Origin: Streptomyces chromofuscus
GTDB lineage: Bacteria > Actinomycetota > Actinomycetes > Streptomycetales > Streptomycetaceae
DNA length: 64,000 nucleotides
Assembly: GCF_015160875.1 (NCBI RefSeq)
Contig: NZ_CP063374.1
Coordinates: forward strand, 2,170,001-2,234,000
Reading direction: 5' to 3'
In this document: positions 1 through 9,571 of the stretch, piece after piece
Layout: each line of letters begins with the position of its first letter
Position numbering within the stretch: the stretch's first letter is position 1
Position numbers and translations under genes: made by a program
Notes under the pieces: generated by a model
The model's input: the letters and a program-made list of their open reading frames with translations, nothing else
What the model was told of the DNA's origin: nothing
The model's database searches: none

Positions 1-40
1 GATTCCTGCCGAGTTCGTCCTTACGGTCCGTCATGTCCGA

Positions 41-772
41 TCAGTCCAGCCATACATAGCCCGCGAGCCGACCGGTGGTGCGGTCGCGGCGGTACGAGAA
101 GTGGTCGCCCGACTCCAGCGTGCACACCGGCGACTGCTCCCGGTCGCGCACCCCGAGCCGGGTGAGCTGGGCGTGCACGCCGGCGGCCACGTCGACCGCG
201 GGCGTACCCCAACTGGTCTCGGCGTACGCCTCCGGCTCGACGGCGGCCACCTCGGCGCGCATCGCCTCCGGCACCTCGTAGCACCGGCCGCACACGGCGG
301 GTCCGGTGCGGGCCACGATCCTGTCCGGTTCGGCACCCAACTCCATCATCGCGCGTAGCGCGGCGGGCACGACCCCGGCGACCATGCCGGGCCGGCCGGC
401 GTGGGCCGCGGCGGCGACCCCGGCGACGGGGTCGGCCAGCAGGACCGGCACGCAGTCGGCGGTGAGGACGGCGAGGGCGAGGCCGCGCCGACGGGTCACG
501 ATCGCGTCGACCGACGGGATCGGCGCGGCGGAGTCCCAGGGTCCGTCGACGACGGCCACGTCGTCCCCGTGCACCTGGTTCATCCAGACCACCCGGCCGG
601 CGTCGAGGCCCAGGGACTTCGCGGCCAGCTCCCGATTGGTCCGTACCGCCTCGGGGTCGTCGCCGACCGCCCCGCCGAGGTTGAGCTCCTCGTACGGAAC
701 GGCGCTCACCCCGCCCCACCGGTCGGTGAAGGCGAAGTGCGCGCCGTCCACGGTGTCGCGCTGTCCTATCAC
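41..772 (-). CDS. pgeF: Purine nucleoside phosphorylase/laccase-domain protein, peptidoglycan editing factor PgeF (YfiH)
   Basis: A 243-residue cytoplasmic protein of the multicopper-polyphenol-oxidase-like YfiH family. The three metal-site residues of the family are visible: His68 in NQVHG, Cys107 in TADC and His124 in AAHAG. In E. coli the family prevents misincorporation of Ser for Ala in peptidoglycan precursors; other members have purine nucleoside activity, so the substrate here is open. The GTG start overlaps the ftsZ stop by four bases (GTGA), which implies translational coupling. Location directly after ftsZ is conserved in actinobacteria (Rv2149c in M. tuberculosis), where a yggS-like gene normally follows just outside this window. 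Confidence 0.9.
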   Translation of the reverse strand: MIGQRDTVDGAHFAFTDRWGGVSAVPYEELNLGGAVGDDPEAVRTNRELAAKSLGLDAGRVVWMNQVHGDDVAVVDGPWDSAAPIPSVDAIVTRRRGLALAVLTADCVPVLLADPVAGVAAAAHAGRPGMVAGVVPAALRAMMELGAEPDRIVARTGPAVCGRCYEVPEAMRAEVAAVEPEAYAETSWGTPAVDVAAGVHAQLTRLGVRDREQSPVCTLESGDHFSYRRDRTTGRLAGYVWLD

Positions 773-1959
773 TTCAGGAAGTCCGGTACGTCCAGTTCCT
801 CGGCCGCGCTGTCCGTGTAGGCCCGCGACGGCGGGACCGGCGGCGGAGCCTGGATCTCGCTGACCGGCTCGGGCACGGGCTCCGGCTCCTCCTTCGGCTT
901 GACGCTGCCGAGGGAGCCGAAGGACGGGCGGCTCTCGGGCTGCCGTACCGGAGCCGGCTCCTCGCGCTTGGGGGTGGACGAGCCGAGGACGTTGTCCCGG
1001 CGGGCCGGGGGCTGGCCCCCGTCGAAACCGGCGGCGATCACGGTCACCCGGACCTCGTCGCCGAGGGCGTCGTCGATGACCGCGCCGAAGATGATGTTGG
1101 CCTCGGGGTGGGCGGCCTCGCTGACCAGTTGGGCCGCCTCGTTGATCTCGAACAGGCCGAGGTCGGAGCCGCCGGAGATGGAGAGCAGCACGCCCCGGGC
1201 GCCGTCGATGGACGCCTCGAGGAGCGGCGAGGAGATGGCCATCTCGGCCGCGGCCACCGCGCGGTCGTCGCCGCGGGCCGAGCCGATGCCCATGAGCGCC
1301 GAACCGGCCTCGGACATGACCGACTTGACGTCAGCGAAGTCGAGGTTGATCAGGCCCGGGGTGGTGATGAGGTCGGTGATGCCCTGGACACCGGAGAGCA
1401 GGACCTGGTCGGCCGACTTGAAGGCGTCGAGGACCGAGACCTGGCGGTCCGAGATGGACAGCAGCCGGTCGTTCGGGATGACGATGAGCGTGTCGACCTC
1501 TTCGCGGAGTTCGGCGATGCCGTCCTCGGCCTGGTTGGCGCGGCGCCGTCCCTCGAAGGTGAACGGGCGCGTGACCACGCCGATGGTGAGGGCGCCCAGC
1601 GAGCGGGCGATGTTGGCCACGACGGGCGCGCCGCCGGTGCCGGTGCCGCCGCCTTCACCGGCCGTCACGAAGACCATGTCGGCCCCCTTGAGGACCTCCT
1701 CGATCTCCTCGCGGTGGTCCTCGGCGGCCTTGCGGCCGACGGCCGGGTTGGCTCCGGCGCCGAGTCCGCGGGTGAGTTCGCGGCCGACGTCGAGCTTCAC
1801 GTCGGCGTCGCTCATCAACAGCGCTTGTGCGTCAGTGTTGATGGCGATGAACTCGACGCCCTTGAGACCGACCTCGATCATCCGGTTGATGGCATTGACA
1901 CCACCGCCGCCGACACCGATGACCTTGATGACTGCGAGGTAGTTCTGCGGTGCTGCCAC
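769..1959 (-). CDS. ftsZ: Cell division protein FtsZ
   Basis: The tubulin-like GTPase that forms the Z ring and sporulation ladders, 396 residues. The GTP-binding signature GGGTGTG is at about residues 103-109 and NTDAQAL at 41-47. The T7 loop (NLDFADV) is intact. After the globular core comes a Pro/Glu-rich linker and the conserved C-terminal peptide DVPDFLK, which binds partners such as SepF. The GTG start gives the usual Streptomyces N-terminus [15 protein letters not shown]. The gene is separated from ftsQ by 278 bp, consistent with its own promoters, which are known to be multiple and developmentally controlled in S. coelicolor. Confidence 0.98.
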   Translation of the reverse strand: MAAPQNYLAVIKVIGVGGGGVNAINRMIEVGLKGVEFIAINTDAQALLMSDADVKLDVGRELTRGLGAGANPAVGRKAAEDHREEIEEVLKGADMVFVTAGEGGGTGTGGAPVVANIARSLGALTIGVVTRPFTFEGRRRANQAEDGIAELREEVDTLIVIPNDRLLSISDRQVSVLDAFKSADQVLLSGVQGITDLITTPGLINLDFADVKSVMSEAGSALMGIGSARGDDRAVAAAEMAISSPLLEASIDGARGVLLSISGGSDLGLFEINEAAQLVSEAAHPEANIIFGAVIDDALGDEVRVTVIAAGFDGGQPPARRDNVLGSSTPKREEPAPVRQPESRPSFGSLGSVKPKEEPEPVPEPVSEIQAPPPVPPSRAYTDSAAEELDVPDFLK

Positions 1960-2237
1960 GTCGAAGGCCTCTCGCCTCGAATTACGTGCCGTCGTCTCGC
2001 GGTGCCCCGCGGTCCGACGACTGATGCCGAATGGGACGGTCCGTAGTGCCGACCCGAACCCTAACGCTGAAGTTTAGGGTTACCAGTGTGTCTGTTTCCT
2101 GGAGTCTTCTGAACAGGACACTAAGTCGACAAGTGGCGCACGTTCAACGAACACGCCGAACCTCCCGTTTTTCTTTTCACCCTATGTGATCAGGCGTAGC
2201 GCTGCCCAACCAGGGTGCTGGCCTGCGCGGATGTGCG
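1960..2237 (-). promoter_or_regulatory. ftsZ upstream region with inverted repeat and AT-rich tract
   Basis: This is the only sizeable gap between ftsQ and ftsZ and should carry the ftsZ promoters. It holds a perfect 8-bp inverted repeat AACCCTAA (2057-2064) and TTAGGGTT (2074-2081) spaced by 9 bases, and a pyrimidine-rich stretch at about 2164-2181 that is unusually AT-rich for this genome. In the minus-strand direction TAGGGT just before that stretch looks like a -10 hexamer. Exact start sites cannot be assigned by eye. Confidence 0.55.
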
Positions 2238-3032
2238 TCAACTCCCCGATGACGCGGGGGCGGTGGGAACGCTGACGTCGAAGTGCCGGGCGCCGGGGGC
2301 CGCTTTCATGAGGGCGGTGAGCGTACGGGCCTTCGCGCGCCCCTTCTCGCCGCTCCCCCACGCGACGGTGCGTCCACCGCTCAACTCCAGTGAGATGTCG
2401 TCGTAGGAACGGACCTTGACGGCCCGGGTCTCACGGGCGACGGCGGCCGGAACGGCGCCGGCGACCCGGACCGCCTCACGCACCAGGCGGCTCTCTCCGA
2501 AACGGCGGTGACTGGGCGCGGCCGAACCCGTGCGGGAGACCGACATTTCCAGGAGCGGAACGCCCTTCGGGGCCTCAGAAACCGTGGCGAACCGGACACC
2601 TTCGTCGTCCACTTCCACGAACTCGGCGCCTTTTTCGACGAGCAGGACCGGGGTCCGCTCGGTCACTTTCAAGCCGATTCCATGCGGCCAGGAACGGACC
2701 ACCTCAACCACGTCAATTCGGGGCAATTTCTGGCGCAGCCGTGCCTCGATCCGGTCGGTGTCGACGGAAATCAGCGGCGCCCCGACCGGCACGTCGGCGG
2801 CCTCGCGCACCTGCGCGGGCGTCAGGACACGGGTGCCGGATACGGTCACGCGCTCCACGCGCGTCCACTGCGAGCCGTACAACAGCCAGCCGGCACCGGC
2901 CCCGAGAAGAATGAGGACAAGCGCAAGAATGATGATCGTACGGAGCCGGGGCGGCCTCAACCCCCGGACGCGGGGCGGGCCGGACGGCTCCTGCTGGCGT
3001 GCACCGCGCTCGGCGGTGGTCGGTCCGGCCAC
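2238..3032 (-). CDS. ftsQ: Cell division protein FtsQ (DivIB)
   Basis: A bitopic divisome protein of 264 residues. A basic cytoplasmic N-terminus of about 31 residues is followed by one membrane helix (about 32-52), a POTRA domain starting near VERVTVSGTRVL (about 59-125) and an extracytoplasmic beta domain. It bridges early and late division proteins with FtsL. The GTG start at 3032 is preceded by a GGAAGG ribosome site. It lies between murG (26 bp gap) and ftsZ, the standard order. In Streptomyces murC is not in this cluster, and none is seen between murG and ftsQ. Confidence 0.95.
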   Translation of the reverse strand: MAGPTTAERGARQQEPSGPPRVRGLRPPRLRTIIILALVLILLGAGAGWLLYGSQWTRVERVTVSGTRVLTPAQVREAADVPVGAPLISVDTDRIEARLRQKLPRIDVVEVVRSWPHGIGLKVTERTPVLLVEKGAEFVEVDDEGVRFATVSEAPKGVPLLEMSVSRTGSAAPSHRRFGESRLVREAVRVAGAVPAAVARETRAVKVRSYDDISLELSGGRTVAWGSGEKGRAKARTLTALMKAAPGARHFDVSVPTAPASSGS

Positions 3033-3058
3033 GCTCCCTGCCTTCCGTTCAAACGTGC

Positions 3059-4156
3059 CTAAGGGTGGGCACGGTGGGCGGCGATCGCCTCGTACACCAT
3101 GCCGACGAGGAGTTCGTCGGCGTCCCGGCGGCCGAACTCACCGGCGGCGCGGGACATCTCGTACAGCCGGTGCGGGTCGGCCAGCACGGGCAGGACGTTG
3201 TGCTGCACCCACTCCGGGGTGAGTTCCGCGTCGTCGACCAGCAGTCCGCCGCCGGCCTTGACCACCGGCTGGGCGTTCAGCCGCTGTTCGCCGTTGCCGA
3301 TGGGCAGCGGGACGTAGGCGGCCGGAAGCCCGACGGCGGAGAGTTCGGCGACGGTCATCGCGCCCGCGCGGCAGAGCATCATGTCGGCAGCGGCGTACGC
3401 GAGATCCATCCGGTCCAGGTAACTTACCGGGATGTACGGGGGCATCCCCGGCATCTGGTGTACCTGCGGCAGTTCGTTCTTCGGGCCGACCGCGTGCAGG
3501 ATCTGGATGCCCGCCTGCTGGAGCCAGGGCGCCACCTGCTGCACGACCTCGTTGAGGCGGCGGGCGCCCTGCGAGCCGCCGGAGACGAGCAGCGTGGGCA
3601 GGTTGGGGTCGAGGCCGAACATCGCGCGGGCCTCGGGACGGGCGGCGGCCCGGTCGAGGGTGGCGACGGAGCGGCGCAGCGGGATGCCGATGTAGCGGGC
3701 GCCGCGCAGCTTGCTGTCCGGGGTGGAGACGGCGACCTGGGAGGCGTACCGCGAGCCGATCTTGTTGGCGAGGCCGGGGCGGGCGTTCGCCTCGTGGATC
3801 ACGATCGGCACACCGAGCCGCTTGGCGGCCAGGTACGCGGGCAGCGCCACATAGCCGCCGAAGCCGACCACGGCGTCCGCCTTGGTGCGCTCCAGGATCT
3901 GCTCCGCCGCCTTGATCGTGCCGCGCAGCCGGCCCGGAACGGTGATCAGCTCGGGAGTGGGCTTGCGCGGCAGCGGCACGGCGGGAATCAGCGCCAGCTC
4001 ATAGCCGCGCTCCGGGACGAGCCGGGTCTCCAGGCCGCGCTCCGTGCCCAGGGCCGTGATCCCCACCGTCGGGTCCTGCCTGCGCAGGGCGTCCGCGAGG
4101 GCGAGCGCGGGCTCGATGTGGCCGGCGGTCCCCCCACCAGCGAGTACGACATGCAC
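3059..4156 (-). CDS. murG: UDP-N-acetylglucosamine--lipid I GlcNAc transferase MurG
   Basis: A GT28-family enzyme of 365 residues that converts lipid I to lipid II on the cytoplasmic face of the membrane. The first Gly-rich loop GGGTAGH is at residues 7-13, the second nucleotide-binding loop [11 protein letters not shown] is in the C-terminal domain, and the conserved GAMTVAEL and NGEQRLNA motifs for UDP-GlcNAc are present. The GTG start lies six bases after the ftsW stop, so the two are probably cotranscribed. Confidence 0.97.
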   Translation of the reverse strand: MHVVLAGGGTAGHIEPALALADALRRQDPTVGITALGTERGLETRLVPERGYELALIPAVPLPRKPTPELITVPGRLRGTIKAAEQILERTKADAVVGFGGYVALPAYLAAKRLGVPIVIHEANARPGLANKIGSRYASQVAVSTPDSKLRGARYIGIPLRRSVATLDRAAARPEARAMFGLDPNLPTLLVSGGSQGARRLNEVVQQVAPWLQQAGIQILHAVGPKNELPQVHQMPGMPPYIPVSYLDRMDLAYAAADMMLCRAGAMTVAELSAVGLPAAYVPLPIGNGEQRLNAQPVVKAGGGLLVDDAELTPEWVQHNVLPVLADPHRLYEMSRAAGEFGRRDADELLVGMVYEAIAAHRAHP

Positions 4157-4162
4157 CGAAAT

Positions 4163-5521
4163 TCACCGCTCTCCGGACGAGCGCGCCGTGGCGCGCCGTC
4201 GCATCGTGTTCCAACTCCGGGGACTACGGTTCGACGCAGTACCCCCAGTCCCCCGCTTTCTACCAAAGCGGGGTTGCCGCATCGCAAGCGCCGCCCGCGC
4301 AGCGGGCTCGTCGCGCGCGAAGGCGATCATGAGCCCGATGGCGAACATGGTCGGCAGCAGGGCGGATCCTCCGTAGGAGAACAGCGGGAGCGGGACACCG
4401 GCGATCGGCAGCAGGCCGAGCACCGCACCGATGTTGATCACGGCCTGGGCCGTGATCCAGGTGGTCACGCCTCCCGCGGCATACCTGACGAAGGGGTCCT
4501 CCGTGCGTCCGGCCACGCGGATGCCCGCATAGCCTAGAGCGGCGAAGAGGGCGAGCACCGACAGCGTCCCCGCCAGGCCCAGTTCCTCACCGGTGACCGC
4601 GAAGATGAAGTCCGTGTGCGCTTCGGGTAGTTGACCCCATTTTTCCACACTTGCGCCGAGCCCGGAACCGAAGAGCCCGCCGGAGGCGAGGGCGTAGATG
4701 CCGTGCACCGCCTGCCAGCAGGAGCCGTCGGGGCCCATCTCGGTGGCACCGATGCAGCGGAACCGGTCCAGCCGGTTGGAACTGCTCTGGATGAGGATCG
4801 TGCCGAGCAGCGCGGCGACCCCCAGCACGCCGACGAACAGCCGGGTCGGGGCGCCCGCCAGCCACAACAGACCGAACAGGACGGCCGTCAGGATGATCGC
4901 GGTGCCCATGTCGCCGCCGAGCATGATCAGGCCGAGCAGCAGGAAAGCGACCGGCACCAGCGGCACCAGCATGTGCTTCCACTGCGCGAGCAGGTTGCGG
5001 TCCTGCTTGCGGGCGAGCAGATCGGCACCCCACAGCACCAGGGCGAGCTTGCCGAACTCGCTGGGCTGGATCTGGAACGAGCCCCCGAGGGCGATCCAGT
5101 TCTGGTTGCCGTTGACGGCCATCCCTATCCCCGGCACCTGCACCAGCGCCATCAGGAAGACGGCACCCGCCAGGATCGGATAGGCCAGCGCGCGGTGCAG
5201 CTTCACCGGCATCCGGCAGGCGACGTACAGCAGCACCCCGCCGATGACGGCGGCCAGCATCTGCTTGCGGAAGAAGTACGACCCCGGCAGGGACATCTGC
5301 AGGGCGGTGATCTGGGAGGCCGAGTAGACCATCACCAGGCCCAGCACGGTGATCAGCAGGCTGCCGCCGAGGATGAGGTAGTACGCCGTCAGGGGCCGGT
5401 CCCAGGCCCTTCGTGCGCGCGTGGAGAACCGTACGAAGGGGTTCTCGCGCGGCGGCCGGGGAGCGGCGGGCGCGCGGACGGTCCGCGGAACCGGCGGACG
5501 TCCCGTACGGCTGCCGGACAT
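4163..5521 (-). CDS. ftsW: Septal peptidoglycan glycosyltransferase FtsW (SEDS family)
   Basis: A polytopic SEDS protein of about 452 residues with roughly ten membrane helices after a basic cytoplasmic N-terminus of about 55 residues. SEDS hallmarks are seen, including GGDMGTA in the middle and a C-terminal region with GVPLPLFSYGGSAL. It polymerises lipid II with its partner transpeptidase FtsI, encoded in the same cluster. The sequence offers GTG at 5524 or ATG at 5521; the ATG is better spaced from the GGAGGGAG ribosome site. A 103-bp gap to murD contains an 18-bp palindrome. Confidence 0.95.
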   Translation of the reverse strand: MSGSRTGRPPVPRTVRAPAAPRPPRENPFVRFSTRARRAWDRPLTAYYLILGGSLLITVLGLVMVYSASQITALQMSLPGSYFFRKQMLAAVIGGVLLYVACRMPVKLHRALAYPILAGAVFLMALVQVPGIGMAVNGNQNWIALGGSFQIQPSEFGKLALVLWGADLLARKQDRNLLAQWKHMLVPLVPVAFLLLGLIMLGGDMGTAIILTAVLFGLLWLAGAPTRLFVGVLGVAALLGTILIQSSSNRLDRFRCIGATEMGPDGSCWQAVHGIYALASGGLFGSGLGASVEKWGQLPEAHTDFIFAVTGEELGLAGTLSVLALFAALGYAGIRVAGRTEDPFVRYAAGGVTTWITAQAVINIGAVLGLLPIAGVPLPLFSYGGSALLPTMFAIGLMIAFARDEPAARAALAMRQPRFGRKRGTGGTASNRSPRSWNTMRRRATARSSGER

Positions 5522-5533
5522 CACCGGCTCCCT

Positions 5534-5551
5534 CCGGCGGCCGGCCGCCGG
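5534..5551. repeat. 18-bp perfect palindrome upstream of ftsW
   Basis: The sequence CCGGCGGCCGGCCGCCGG equals its own reverse complement and lies 13 bases ahead of the ftsW start within the murD-ftsW gap. It could form a cruciform or an RNA stem close to the ribosome site. High G+C composition makes such palindromes fairly common, so function is uncertain. Confidence 0.5.
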
Positions 5552-5624
5552 TCACACCCGAGCCACATCCGAGTCACCCGTCCCTTCAAGGGTCCCAAAG
5601 CACCCGCCGTGGCCGAGACCGCCG

Positions 5625-7055
5625 TCAGGCGCCCGCGCCGAGTTCGCGGACCGCCTCCGCGAACGCGTCTCCTCGCTTGTTGTAGTTGGCGAACATGTCC
5701 ATGGAGGCACAGGCAGGTGCCAGAAGCACCGTGTCGCCGGTGACGGCGAGGCGCCATGCCTCCCGGACAGCCGCGAGCATCGCCCCAGTGTCGGTCCGGT
5801 CGAGGTCGACGACGGGTACTTCCGGGGCGTGTCGCGCCAGGGCTTCACGGATCAGGGCGCGATCGGCGCCGATGAGGACCGCCCCGCGAAGCCGCTTCGC
5901 CGACTTGGCGACCAGCTCGTCGAAGGTCGCGCCCTTGGCCAGCCCGCCCGCGATCCACACGATCGAGTCGTACGCCGCCAACGAGGCCTCGGCGGCATGG
6001 GTGTTGGTGGCCTTGGAGTCGTCGACGTACGCCACCCCGTCCACCTCGGCGACGTGCGCGATGCGGTGGGCGTCGGGGGTGAAGGCGCGCAGCCCGTCCC
6101 GGACGGCCTGGGCGGGCACGCCGTACGCGCGCGCGAGGGCCGCCGCCGCAAGGGCGTTGGCGATGTTGTGCGGAGCCGGCGGGTTGACGTCGCCGACCTC
6201 GGCGAGCTCCTGGGCGTTCCTGTGCCGGTCCTCGACGAAGGCACGGTCGACCAGGATGCCGTCCACGACGCCGAGTTGGGACGGCGCCGGCGTGCCGAGC
6301 GTGAAGCCGACGGCCCGGCAGCCCTCCTCGACGTCTGCCGCGCGCACCAGGTCCTCGGTGGCCTTGTCCGCCGCGTTGTAGACGCAGGCGACCCGATTCC
6401 CTTCGTAGACACGGCCCTTGTCGGCGGCGTACGCCTCCATGGAGCCGTGCCAGTCGAGGTGGTCGGGCGCGAGGTTGAGCACGGCGGCGGAGTGGGCGCG
6501 CAGCGAGGGCGCCCAGTGCAGTTGGTAGCTGGACAGCTCGACGGCGAGGACGTCGTACGGCTCCTCGCCCAGCACCGCGTCCAGCAGCGAGACGCCGATG
6601 TTGCCGACGGCGGCGGTGCGCAGCCCGGCCGCCCGCAGGATCGAGGCCAGCATCTGCACGGTCGTCGTCTTGCCGTTGGTGCCGGTGACGGCGAGCCAGG
6701 GGGCCGCGTCGGGGCCGCGCAGCCGCCAGGCCAGTTCGACGTCGCCCCAGACGGGGACGCCCGCCTCGGCCGCCGCCGTGAACAGCGGCTTGTCCGGCTT
6801 CCAGCCGGGCGCGGTGACGATCAGCTCGGTGCCCTCGGGCAGCGTCTCCCCGTCGCCGAGGCGGACGGTGACACCGAGCGCCTCCAGCTCGGCGGCCTGG
6901 GCCCGGGCGCGCTCGTCGGCGCCGTCGTTGACGACGGTGACGTGCGCGCCGAGGCCGTGCAGGACCTTGGCCGCCGGGACGCCGGAGACGCCGAGCCCGG
7001 CGACGGTGACGTGCTTGCCCTTGAGCTCCGAGGAGGTCACTTTTCCGCTGCCCAT
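5625..7055 (-). CDS. murD: UDP-N-acetylmuramoylalanine--D-glutamate ligase MurD
   Basis: A Mur ligase of up to 476 residues that adds D-Glu to UDP-MurNAc-L-Ala in the cytoplasm. It has an N-terminal Rossmann domain ([10 protein letters not shown]), the central ATPase loop TGTNGKTTT and a C-terminal domain with YVDDSKATN. Two starts are possible: ATG at 7055, overlapping mraY by 19 bases, or GTG at 7040 with a GTGA overlap of the mraY stop and a nearby GGAAAA. The second would give 471 residues and fits the coupling pattern of the cluster. Confidence 0.95.
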   Translation of the reverse strand: MGSGKVTSSELKGKHVTVAGLGVSGVPAAKVLHGLGAHVTVVNDGADERARAQAAELEALGVTVRLGDGETLPEGTELIVTAPGWKPDKPLFTAAAEAGVPVWGDVELAWRLRGPDAAPWLAVTGTNGKTTTVQMLASILRAAGLRTAAVGNIGVSLLDAVLGEEPYDVLAVELSSYQLHWAPSLRAHSAAVLNLAPDHLDWHGSMEAYAADKGRVYEGNRVACVYNAADKATEDLVRAADVEEGCRAVGFTLGTPAPSQLGVVDGILVDRAFVEDRHRNAQELAEVGDVNPPAPHNIANALAAAALARAYGVPAQAVRDGLRAFTPDAHRIAHVAEVDGVAYVDDSKATNTHAAEASLAAYDSIVWIAGGLAKGATFDELVAKSAKRLRGAVLIGADRALIREALARHAPEVPVVDLDRTDTGAMLAAVREAWRLAVTGDTVLLAPACASMDMFANYNKRGDAFAEAVRELGAGA

Positions 7056-8131
7056 CCCGCGTAGAAGAGGCCCAGTCCGACGATGACACAGATGCCCTGA
7101 ATGATCCAGAAGCGGACCACGACGAGGACTTCGGACCAGCCCTTGAGTTCGAAGTGGTGCTGCAGTGGCGCCATCCGGAAGACCCGCTTGCCGGTGAGGC
7201 GGAAGGAGCCGACCTGGATGACCACCGACATGGTGATGAGCACGAACAGGCCGCCGAGGATGGCCAGCAGCAGCTCCGTGCGGGAGCAGATGGCCAGACC
7301 GGCGAGGACACCGCCGAGCGCCAGCGAACCGGTGTCACCCATGAAGATCTTGGCCGGTGAGGTGTTCCACCACAGGAAGCCGAGGCAGGCGCCCATCAGC
7401 GCGGAGGCGACCACCGCGAGGTCGAGCGGATCGCGGACCTCGTAACAGGCGCCCGGGTTGGTCAGGGTCTGCGCGTTGGCGCAGGACTCCTGGAACTGCC
7501 AGACGCCGATGAAGGTGTAGGCGCCGAAGACCAGCACGGAGGCGCCGGTGGCGAGGCCGTCGAGACCGTCGGTGAGGTTCACGCCGTTCGACATCGCGAG
7601 GATCATGAACAGCGCCCAGATCACGAACAGCACCGGGCCGATCGACCAGCCGAAGTCGGTGATGAACGACAGCTTGGTGGAGGCCGGGGTGTTGCCGCGG
7701 TTGTCCGCGAACTGAAGTGACAGCACCGCGAAGGCGATACCGACGATGAGCTGGCCGGCCATCTTCGCCTTGGCCCGCAGACCCAGCGAACGCCGCTTGA
7801 CGATCTTGATGTAGTCGTCCAGGAAGCCGACCAGGCCCATGCCGGCCATCAGGCCGAGCACCAGCAGCCCGGAGAAGGTCGGCGCCGCGTCCGCCTCCGG
7901 GTCGAGGTAGCCGGTGATCATCTTCGCCAGGAAGTACGCGGCGATCGTCGCCAGGATGAAGGCGATGCCACCCATGGTGGGCGTACCGCGCTTGCTGGCG
8001 TGCTCCCGGGGACCGTCGTCGCGGATGTACTGACCGTAGCCCTTGCGCGCCAGGAGTTTGATCAGCAGCGGGGTGCCGATCAGCGTCAGGAAGAGGCCAA
8101 TGACTCCTGCGAACAGGATCTGCTTCATCAT
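7037..8131 (-). CDS. mraY: Phospho-N-acetylmuramoyl-pentapeptide-transferase MraY
   Basis: An integral membrane enzyme of 364 residues and about ten helices. It transfers phospho-MurNAc-pentapeptide to undecaprenyl phosphate, making lipid I. The catalytic Asp pair is at residues 105-106 (FLDDYIK); [10 protein letters not shown] and the [12 protein letters not shown] loop are also present. It starts ATGATG, with the first ATG overlapping the murF stop by four bases. Confidence 0.97.
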   Translation of the reverse strand: MMKQILFAGVIGLFLTLIGTPLLIKLLARKGYGQYIRDDGPREHASKRGTPTMGGIAFILATIAAYFLAKMITGYLDPEADAAPTFSGLLVLGLMAGMGLVGFLDDYIKIVKRRSLGLRAKAKMAGQLIVGIAFAVLSLQFADNRGNTPASTKLSFITDFGWSIGPVLFVIWALFMILAMSNGVNLTDGLDGLATGASVLVFGAYTFIGVWQFQESCANAQTLTNPGACYEVRDPLDLAVVASALMGACLGFLWWNTSPAKIFMGDTGSLALGGVLAGLAICSRTELLLAILGGLFVLITMSVVIQVGSFRLTGKRVFRMAPLQHHFELKGWSEVLVVVRFWIIQGICVIVGLGLFYAGWAAEK

Positions 8132-9543
8132 CGGGCGGCAACCTCACCCTCGGCACCCGTGGCGAGCAGCGCCTCTGCGACGCTCTCCAGGCCGACCGAA
8201 CGGGACGCCTTCACGAGGACGACGTCCCCCGGACGCAACTCGCTGCGCAACAGGTCGACCGCCGCCTGTGCGTCGGACACGTGCACCGACTCCTCACCCC
8301 ACGAACCCTCGTTATATGCGCCCAGTTGCAGCCAGGCGGCTTCCCTGCCCCCGACCGCGACGAGCTTGCTGACGTTGAGCCGGACGGCGAGCCGTCCGAC
8401 CGCGTCGTGCTCGGCGAGCGCCTCGTCCCCGAGCTCGGCCATCTTGCCGAGCACCGCCCACGTCCGCCGCCCCTTGCCCATGGCCACCAGGGCGCGCAGA
8501 GCGGCCCGCATGGACTCGGGGTTCGCGTTGTAGGCGTCGTTGACGACCGTCACGCCGTCCGGGCGCTCGGTGACCTCCATGCGCCAGCGGGAGAGGGAGC
8601 CTGCCTCGGAGAGCGCGGTGGCGATCTCTTCCGCGGACATGCCCAGCTCATGGGCGACGGCGGCCGCGGCGAGCGCGTTCGACACGTGGTGCTCACCGTA
8701 CAGGCGCATGGTCACATCACTGCACCCGGAGGGTGTGTGAAGGGTGAAAGAGGGGCGTCCGGAGTCCGTCATGCGCACGTTCTCGGCCCGTACGTCCGCT
8801 TCGTCGGCCTCTCCGAAGAGGAGCACCTTCGCCTTGGTACGCGACGCCATGGCCCGTACGAGGGGGTCGTCGGCGTTGAGGATCGCCGCGCCGCCGTCCT
8901 CCGCCGACGGAAGCGCCTCGACGAGTTCGCCCTTGGCCTGCGCGATCTGCTCGCGGCCGCCGAACTCGCCGATGTGCGCGGTCCCGACGTTGAGCACCAG
9001 GCCGATCCTCGGGGGTGTCAGGCCGGTGAGGTACCGGATGTGGCCGATGCCGCGCGCGCCCATCTCCAGCACCAGGAACCGGGTTTCCTCGGTGGCGCTG
9101 AGCGCGGTCAGCGGCAGCCCGATCTCGTTGTTGAACGATCCGGGCGTCCACACCGTCGGCCCCTTGCGCTGGAGCACCTGCGCGATCAGGTCCTTGGTGC
9201 TGGTCTTGCCCGCGGAGCCGGTGAGCGCCACGAGGGTGGTGCCGAGCGTGCGCACGACGTGCCGGGCGAGGGCGCCGAGGGCCGTCTGGACGTCGTCCAC
9301 GACGATCGCGGGCACGCCGACGGGGCGCGACGCGAGTACCGCGACCGCGCCCGCCTCGACGACCTGTGCCGCGAAGTCGTGGCCGTCCACGCGTTCACCG
9401 ACGAAGGCGGCGAACAGGCTGCCGGGCGCGACCTCCCGGGAGTCCCGGACGACCGGTCCGGTCACCTGGGCCGACGGATCCGGTATGTCGTGCGTCTGCC
9501 CGCCGACGACTTCTGCGATCTCGGCGAGAGAGAGGGCGATCAC
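8128..9543 (-). CDS. murF: UDP-N-acetylmuramoyl-tripeptide--D-alanyl-D-alanine ligase MurF
   Basis: A cytoplasmic Mur ligase of 471 residues that completes the pentapeptide precursor. The P-loop [11 protein letters not shown] is near residue 110, followed by the NNEIGLPLT substrate motif and the C-terminal [11 protein letters not shown] motif typical of MurF. The GTG start at 9543 is preceded by AGGGG. The 28-bp gap to murE is AT-rich for this genome and contains short TTCTGGATT direct repeats. Confidence 0.96.
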   Translation of the reverse strand: MIALSLAEIAEVVGGQTHDIPDPSAQVTGPVVRDSREVAPGSLFAAFVGERVDGHDFAAQVVEAGAVAVLASRPVGVPAIVVDDVQTALGALARHVVRTLGTTLVALTGSAGKTSTKDLIAQVLQRKGPTVWTPGSFNNEIGLPLTALSATEETRFLVLEMGARGIGHIRYLTGLTPPRIGLVLNVGTAHIGEFGGREQIAQAKGELVEALPSAEDGGAAILNADDPLVRAMASRTKAKVLLFGEADEADVRAENVRMTDSGRPSFTLHTPSGCSDVTMRLYGEHHVSNALAAAAVAHELGMSAEEIATALSEAGSLSRWRMEVTERPDGVTVVNDAYNANPESMRAALRALVAMGKGRRTWAVLGKMAELGDEALAEHDAVGRLAVRLNVSKLVAVGGREAAWLQLGAYNEGSWGEESVHVSDAQAAVDLLRSELRPGDVVLVKASRSVGLESVAEALLATGAEGEVAAR

Positions 9544-9571
9544 AAGTTCATCCCCTGGATCTTCTGGATTT

